This document shows, piece after piece, positions 41,267 through 45,061 of a DNA stretch of 45,061 bases; position 1 is the stretch's first letter, and every line of letters begins with the position of its first letter. A program made the translations under genes and the position numbers. The stretch is from the NCBI GenBank assembly GCA_905198755.1, contig CAJKDR010000001.1, positions 1-45,061 on the forward strand, in the 5' to 3' direction. Under the pieces are notes generated by a model, which worked only from the letters and a program-made list of their open reading frames with translations, had not been told where the DNA came from and did no database searches. Origin of the DNA: an uncultured Clostridiaceae bacterium. Lineage in GTDB: Bacteria; Bacillota; Clostridia; TANB77; CAG-508.

Positions 41267-41575
41267 TTATTTTAATTTAGCTCCACATTTTTTACAAACA
41301 CGAACTTTTTTATCTTTATCCATTTCATATCCTATTTTTGTAGGTTTGTTACATTTAGGGCATACTACATTTACTTTTGCACTAAATATACTGCATTCTA
41401 CAGGTATTATTCCACCTTCGTCGCCTTGTTTTCTAGGCTTTACATGTTTTTTTCTTATATTAACGCCTTTTACTATTATTTTTCCAGTTTTAGGCATAAC
41501 TTCTAATACTTCTCCTGTTTTTCCTTTATCATTTCCTGATAAAACTTGAACAGTATCACCTTTTTTTATTCTCAT
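41267..41575 (-). CDS. rplX: Ribosomal protein L24, with zinc ribbon
   Basis: Large-subunit assembly initiator uL24 of 102 residues. The KOW motif is in KKGDTVQVLSGNDKGKTGEVLEV. The C-terminal end has two CxxC pairs (CPKCNK and CKKCGA), a zinc ribbon seen in many but not all bacteria. RBS GGAGGA. Confidence 0.98.
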   Translation of the reverse strand: MRIKKGDTVQVLSGNDKGKTGEVLEVMPKTGKIIVKGVNIRKKHVKPRKQGDEGGIIPVECSIFSAKVNVVCPKCNKPTKIGYEMDKDKKVRVCKKCGAKLK

Positions 41576-41621
41576 TTAGGTTTCCTCCTTCTTTAAGAAT
41601 TTTTATTTTTTTATTTTAATT

Positions 41622-41990
41622 TTATAGTACTTCTGGTGCTAATGAGATAATTTTCATATAATCTTTATCTCTTAACTCTCTAGCTACTGGTCCGAATATA
41701 CGTGTTCCTTTTGGTGTTTTATCATCACGTATAATTACAGCTGCATTTTCATCAAATTTTATGTATGAACCATCTTGACGTCTAAGTCCTTTTTTAGTTC
41801 TTACAACAACTGCTTTTACTACATCACCTTTTGAAACAACTCCACCAGGTGTAGCACTTTTAACAGAAGCAACTATAACATCACCAATTCCTGCATATTT
41901 TCTATATGATCCACCTAAGCATCTGATACACATAATTTCTTTTGCACCTGTGTTATCAGCAACTTTTAATATTGATTGTTGTTGTACCAT
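41622..41990 (-). CDS. rplN: Ribosomal protein L14
   Basis: Large-subunit uL14 of 122 residues at the subunit interface. MVQQQSILKVADNTGAKEIMCIRCLGG and VVRTKKGLRRQDGSYIKFDENAAVI are diagnostic. RBS AAAGGAGG. Confidence 0.98.
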   Translation of the reverse strand: MVQQQSILKVADNTGAKEIMCIRCLGGSYRKYAGIGDVIVASVKSATPGGVVSKGDVVKAVVVRTKKGLRRQDGSYIKFDENAAVIIRDDKTPKGTRIFGPVARELRDKDYMKIISLAPEVL

Positions 41991-42010
41991 TGGTTTTTCC
42001 TCCTTTTAAA

Positions 42011-42274
42011 TTATTTGATTACAGCTTTCTCCATAACTTCTACAACTCTCCATCTTTTATCTTTAGATAAAGGTCTTGTTTCCATTACTTTAACTATATC
42101 GCCTATTTTACACTCATTTGCTTCGTCATGAGCTTTTAATTTATATGTTCTTTTTACGATTTTGTTGTATACTTTGTGTTTTACACTTGTTTCAACAGCA
42201 ACTACTACTGTTTTATCCATTTTATCTGATACAACTTTACCAATCATAACTTTACGAAGATTTCTTTCTTCCAT
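42011..42274 (-). CDS. rpsQ: Ribosomal protein S17
   Basis: Small-subunit uS17 of 87 residues, an OB-fold binder of 16S rRNA. RKVMIGKVVSDKMDKTVVVAVETSVKHKVYNKIVKRTYKLKAHDE and METRPLSKDKRWRVVEVMEKA match the family. RBS AAAGGAGA lies about ten bases from the ATG. Confidence 0.97.
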   Translation of the reverse strand: MEERNLRKVMIGKVVSDKMDKTVVVAVETSVKHKVYNKIVKRTYKLKAHDEANECKIGDIVKVMETRPLSKDKRWRVVEVMEKAVIK

Positions 42275-42298
42275 TGTTCAGACTTCTCCTTTCATTTA

Positions 42299-42499
42299 TT
42301 ATTTGTTTTCTGCTAATTCACGTTGTCTTAATACTGTATTTATTCTTGCAATGTCTTTTTTAACTTCTTTTATTTTCATAGGATTGTCTAGTCCATTTGT
42401 AGCTAGACTAAATCTTAATTTAAATAATTCAGTTTTTAATTCACTTAACTCTTTTTCTAGTTCTGGTGAAGACATTTCGTTTATTTTATTTATCTTCAT
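42299..42499 (-). CDS. rpmC: Ribosomal protein L29
   Basis: Large-subunit uL29 of about 66 residues at the tunnel exit. The start is taken at the second of two adjacent ATGs (42499; the other is 42502) because it gives MKINKINEMS, the usual beginning, and AGGTGG lies upstream. The gene overlaps the end of rplP by 14 bases, which indicates coupled translation. KTELFKLRFSLATNGLDNP and IARINTVLRQRE are diagnostic. Confidence 0.95.
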   Translation of the reverse strand: MKINKINEMSSPELEKELSELKTELFKLRFSLATNGLDNPMKIKEVKKDIARINTVLRQRELAENK

Positions 42500-42929
42500 C
42501 ATTATCACCACCTATTTCAGATTCTCTTACTACAAATTTTGTTTTTACAGGTAATTTGTTTGCAGCTAATCTCATAGCTTCTCTTGCTGTTGCTTCTGGA
42601 ACTCCAGCAAGTTCAAACATTACTCTTCCTGGTTTAACTAATGCTACCCAATATTCTGGAGCACCTTTACCTTTACCCATACGAGTTTCAGCTGGTTTTT
42701 TAGTGATTGGTTTGTCTGGGAATATTTTTATCCAAACTTTACCACCTCTTTTAATGTAACGAGTCATAGCTATACGGGCTGCTTCTATTTGGTTAGATTT
42801 TATTGCTCCTGCTTCTATTGCTTGTAAACCAAATTCTCCGTCAGTAACCTTTATACCTCTAGTAGCTTTTCCTCTATTTCTACCTTTTTGCATTTTTCTA
42901 TATTTTGTTCTTTTTGGCATTAATGGCAT
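42486..42929 (-). CDS. rplP: Ribosomal protein L16
   Basis: Large-subunit uL16 of 147 residues, close to the A site. LMPKRTKYRKMQKGRNRGKATRG, the Arg-rich AARIAMTRYIKRGGKVWIKIFPDKP, and GRVMFELAGVPEATAREAMRLA are typical. The start codon overlaps the rpsC stop (TAATG). It ends with an acidic tail DNDEDK, overlapping rpmC. Confidence 0.98.
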   Translation of the reverse strand: MPLMPKRTKYRKMQKGRNRGKATRGIKVTDGEFGLQAIEAGAIKSNQIEAARIAMTRYIKRGGKVWIKIFPDKPITKKPAETRMGKGKGAPEYWVALVKPGRVMFELAGVPEATAREAMRLAANKLPVKTKFVVRESEIGGDNDEDK

Positions 42930-43585
42930 TATTCTTCTCCCCTTTCGTTCTTTTTAGTTGGAAGAATTTCTCCTTTATAAATCCAAACTTTTACACCTAT
43001 CTTTCCATATGTTGTATCTGCTTCATAGAAACCATAATCGATATCTGCTCTTAAAGTTTGAAGTGGTATTGTACCTTCTTTGTAGAATTCAGTTCTAGCC
43101 ATATCAGCTCCACCTAATCTACCAGATACAGCTGTTTTTATTCCTAAAGCTCCTGCTTTCATTGTTTTTTGCATTGCTTGTTTCATTGCTCTTCTGAATG
43201 AAATTCTTCTTTCTAGTTGATTTGCTATGTTTTCTGCTACTAATTGAGCATCTAAATCAACATTTTTTACTTCAACTATATTTAAATTAACATCTTTGTT
43301 TATCATTTTTGATAATTCATTTTTTAATGCTTCTGCTATTGCTCCACCTTTTCCTATTACTAATCCAGGTTTTGCAGTATAAACATTAACTCTTACAAAT
43401 TTAGCTGTTCTTTCTATTTCTATTTTAGAAATACCGCTAACAAATAATTTCTTTTTTACATATTCACGGATTTTATGGTCTTCAACTAGGTAATCACTAA
43501 AGTTTTTAGAATCTGCATACCATTTTGAGCTCCAATCTTTAATAACTCCTACTCTTAATCCTTGTGGATTAACTTTTTGTCCCAT
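42929..43585 (-). CDS. rpsC: Ribosomal protein S3
   Basis: Small-subunit uS3 of 218 residues at the mRNA entry channel. The KH domain reads VNVYTAKPGLVIGKGGAIAEALKNEL (GxxG in IGKGG), and the C-terminal part has ISFRRAMKQAMQ and GVKVWIYKGEILP. RBS AAAGGAGG. Confidence 0.98.
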   Translation of the reverse strand: MGQKVNPQGLRVGVIKDWSSKWYADSKNFSDYLVEDHKIREYVKKKLFVSGISKIEIERTAKFVRVNVYTAKPGLVIGKGGAIAEALKNELSKMINKDVNLNIVEVKNVDLDAQLVAENIANQLERRISFRRAMKQAMQKTMKAGALGIKTAVSGRLGGADMARTEFYKEGTIPLQTLRADIDYGFYEADTTYGKIGVKVWIYKGEILPTKKNERGEE

Positions 43586-43624
43586 GCTAAAATCCTCCTT
43601 TCTTATTTATATTTAATGTTCATT

Positions 43625-43978
43625 TTATTGTCTTTCTTTTAAAACAATAGTTATATGACTTGTTCTTTTTCTTATTCTAACAGCTGATCCTTTTGCTGCT
43701 GGTCTTATTCTTTTTAATGTTGGACCTTGGTTAGCATATATTTGATCAACATATAGATTATTGCTTTTCATGTTGTGATTATTTTCAGCATTTGCAATAG
43801 CTGATTTTAATAATTTTTCTATTATTTCAGAAGAAGCTTTTGGTGTAAATTTAACTATTGCTAAAGCTTCTGAAACATCTTTTCCTCTTATTAAGTCTGC
43901 TACTATTTTAACTTTTCTAGCTGATATTCTAGCATACTTAAGAGTTGCTCTTGCTTCTAATACTGCATTTTCTTCCAT
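43625..43978 (-). CDS. rplV: Ribosomal protein L22
   Basis: Large-subunit uL22 of 117 residues lining the exit tunnel. ATLKYARISARKVKIVADLIRGKDVSEALAIV and the loop IRPAAKGSAVRIRKRTSHITIVL are diagnostic. RBS AAGGAGG. Confidence 0.98.
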   Translation of the reverse strand: MEENAVLEARATLKYARISARKVKIVADLIRGKDVSEALAIVKFTPKASSEIIEKLLKSAIANAENNHNMKSNNLYVDQIYANQGPTLKRIRPAAKGSAVRIRKRTSHITIVLKERQ

Positions 43979-44010
43979 TATCAGTTTCCTCCTTGTTTAG
44001 ATTATATCTC

Positions 44011-44283
44011 TTATTTAGAAGATTTAGCTCCTGCATGACCTTTAAATGTTCTTGTTGGTGCAAATTCTCCTAACTTATGTCCTATCATTTCTTCAGTTAT
44101 ATAAACTGGTACATGTTTTCTTCCATCATGAACAGCTATTGTATGTCCAACAAATTGTGGATATATTGTAGATGCTCTTGACCATGTTTTTAATACGTCT
44201 TTTTTACCAGATTCATTCATAGCTTCTATTCTCTTCATTAATTCAGGTGCTACAAATGGTATTTTTTTGCTTGATCTTGACAT
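44011..44283 (-). CDS. rpsS: Ribosomal protein S19
   Basis: Small-subunit head protein uS19 of 90 residues. Start MSRSSKKIPFVAPELMKRIEAMN and VGHTIAVHDGRKHVPVYITEEMIGHKLGEFAPTRTFKGHAG match the family. RBS AAAGGAGG. Confidence 0.98.
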   Translation of the reverse strand: MSRSSKKIPFVAPELMKRIEAMNESGKKDVLKTWSRASTIYPQFVGHTIAVHDGRKHVPVYITEEMIGHKLGEFAPTRTFKGHAGAKSSK

Positions 44284-44324
44284 TAATTATTTCCTCCTTT
44301 CAGGAAAATTTAATTTTTACTTGT

Positions 44325-45061
44325 TTATTTTCTTCTCTTAACAATAAACTTATCAGATTGTTTATTTTTCTTTCTTGTTTTATATCCAAGAGCTGGTTTA
44401 CCCCAAGGAGTCATTGGTCCTGCGTGACCTACTGGAGCTCTACCTTCACCACCACCATGAGGGTGATCAACTGGGTTCATAACAGATCCTCTTACTGTAG
44501 GACGTATTCCCATATGTCTTTTTCTTCCTGCTTTACCTATTTTGATGTTTTCATGATCGCTATTTCCAATAGTTCCTATTGTAGCTCTACATCTAGTTAA
44601 AACTAATCTCATTTCTCCTGATGGTAATCTTACATGTGAGTATTTTTCTTCTTTAGCCATAAGTTGAGCACCTTGACCTGCTGCTCTAACCATTTTTCCA
44701 CCTTGACCTGGATTTAATTCTATGTTGTGTATCATTGTACCAACTGGAATACTTTCGATTGGCATACAGTTACCTGGTTTGATATCAACTTTTGCTCCAG
44801 ATATAACTTTATCTCCATCTTTTAATCCTTGTGGTGCTAAAATGTAAGTTTTTGTTCCATCTTCATATTCTAATAATGCTATGTTAGCACTACGGTTTGG
44901 ATCATATTCTATACCAACAACTGTTGCATACATATCATCCTTATTTCTTTTAAAATCAATTATTCTGTATTTTTGTCTATTTCCTCCACCTTGATGTCTA
45001 ACTGTTATTCTACCATATGAGTTTCTTCCTGCTTTTTCTTTTTTCTTTGCTAATAAAGATT
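44325..45061 (-). CDS. rplB: Ribosomal protein L2, N-terminus outside the window
   Basis: About 244 residues of uL2 are visible, and roughly the first 30 lie beyond position 45061. The frame continues upstream of the ATG at 44933 (LLAKKKEKAGRNSYGRITVRHQGGG), so that ATG is internal. The peptidyl-transferase-linked motif HPHGGGEGR with the critical His is present. L2 holds the subunits together. It is the first gene of the cluster seen here, and rplW, rplD, rplC and rpsJ are expected beyond the edge. Confidence 0.97.
   Translation of the reverse strand, partial: SLLAKKKEKAGRNSYGRITVRHQGGGNRQKYRIIDFKRNKDDMYATVVGIEYDPNRSANIALLEYEDGTKTYILAPQGLKDGDKVISGAKVDIKPGNCMPIESIPVGTMIHNIELNPGQGGKMVRAAGQGAQLMAKEEKYSHVRLPSGEMRLVLTRCRATIGTIGNSDHENIKIGKAGRKRHMGIRPTVRGSVMNPVDHPHGGGEGRAPVGHAGPMTPWGKPALGYKTRKKNKQSDKFIVKRRK

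Noticed and set aside
1..45061. CRISPR arrays, tRNA genes, complete insertion sequences, prophage
   Set aside because: No regularly spaced repeats, no tRNA cloverleaf with a T-loop sequence, no transposase or phage structural genes. RusA alone is not enough for a prophage call.

Overview
The window looks like a piece of chromosome from an AT-rich, low-GC Gram-positive bacterium, most likely a gut-type member of the Clostridia. The grounds are the gene order of the S10-spc-alpha ribosomal cluster, zinc-ribbon forms of S4, S14 and adenylate kinase, a T-box leader in front of ileS, rubrerythrin, and a pilin-like protein with the NGITLVALVITII leader common in uncultured Clostridia. Every gene I accept lies on the minus strand, so transcription runs from high to low coordinates. 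Consensus sigma-A promoters with exactly 17-base spacers and hairpin-plus-U terminators are unusually easy to read here.

Right part (30.9-45 kb): the translation cluster, in transcription order rplB (cut by the window edge), rpsS, rplV, rpsC, rplP, rpmC, rpsQ, rplN, rplX, rplE, rpsN, rpsH, rplF, rplR, rpsE, rplO, secY, adk, map, infA, rpmJ, rpsM, rpsK, rpsD, rpoA, rplQ, closed by a strong terminator. The L30 gene rpmD is absent between rpsE and rplO. Three spacers (rpsN-rpsH, rplF-rplR, rpoA-rplQ) carry copies of one roughly 115-base foldable repeat, two in one orientation and one in the other. The fold is kept by compensatory changes, and this is the most interesting signal in the window.

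Middle (22.5-30.8 kb): a small membrane protein, a pilin-like protein with a carbohydrate-binding-like C-terminal domain whose promoter is bracketed by two identical repeats, another membrane protein, then trigger factor, clpP and clpX (protein folding and degradation), a divergent DnaB-like ATPase, a small unknown protein, and the T-box leader of ileS.

Left part (0-22.5 kb): ileS with a CorC/HlyC transporter, the manganese exporter mntP, a TSCPD protein overlapping a YihY/BrkB membrane protein, a coiled-coil protein, a RusA resolvase gene joined to an ABC exporter pair (the permease has a very long coiled coil), a large unknown protein with 14-residue repeats, a SprT-like / HD hydrolase / YqeY operon with a possibly leaderless first gene, a LOG-family gene, an ArsR-cadA metal-resistance operon with a readable operator, an SCP2-like / iron alcohol dehydrogenase / aldehyde dehydrogenase operon, and rubrerythrin. 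The first 160 bases hold the 3' end and terminator of an unidentified plus-strand transcript.
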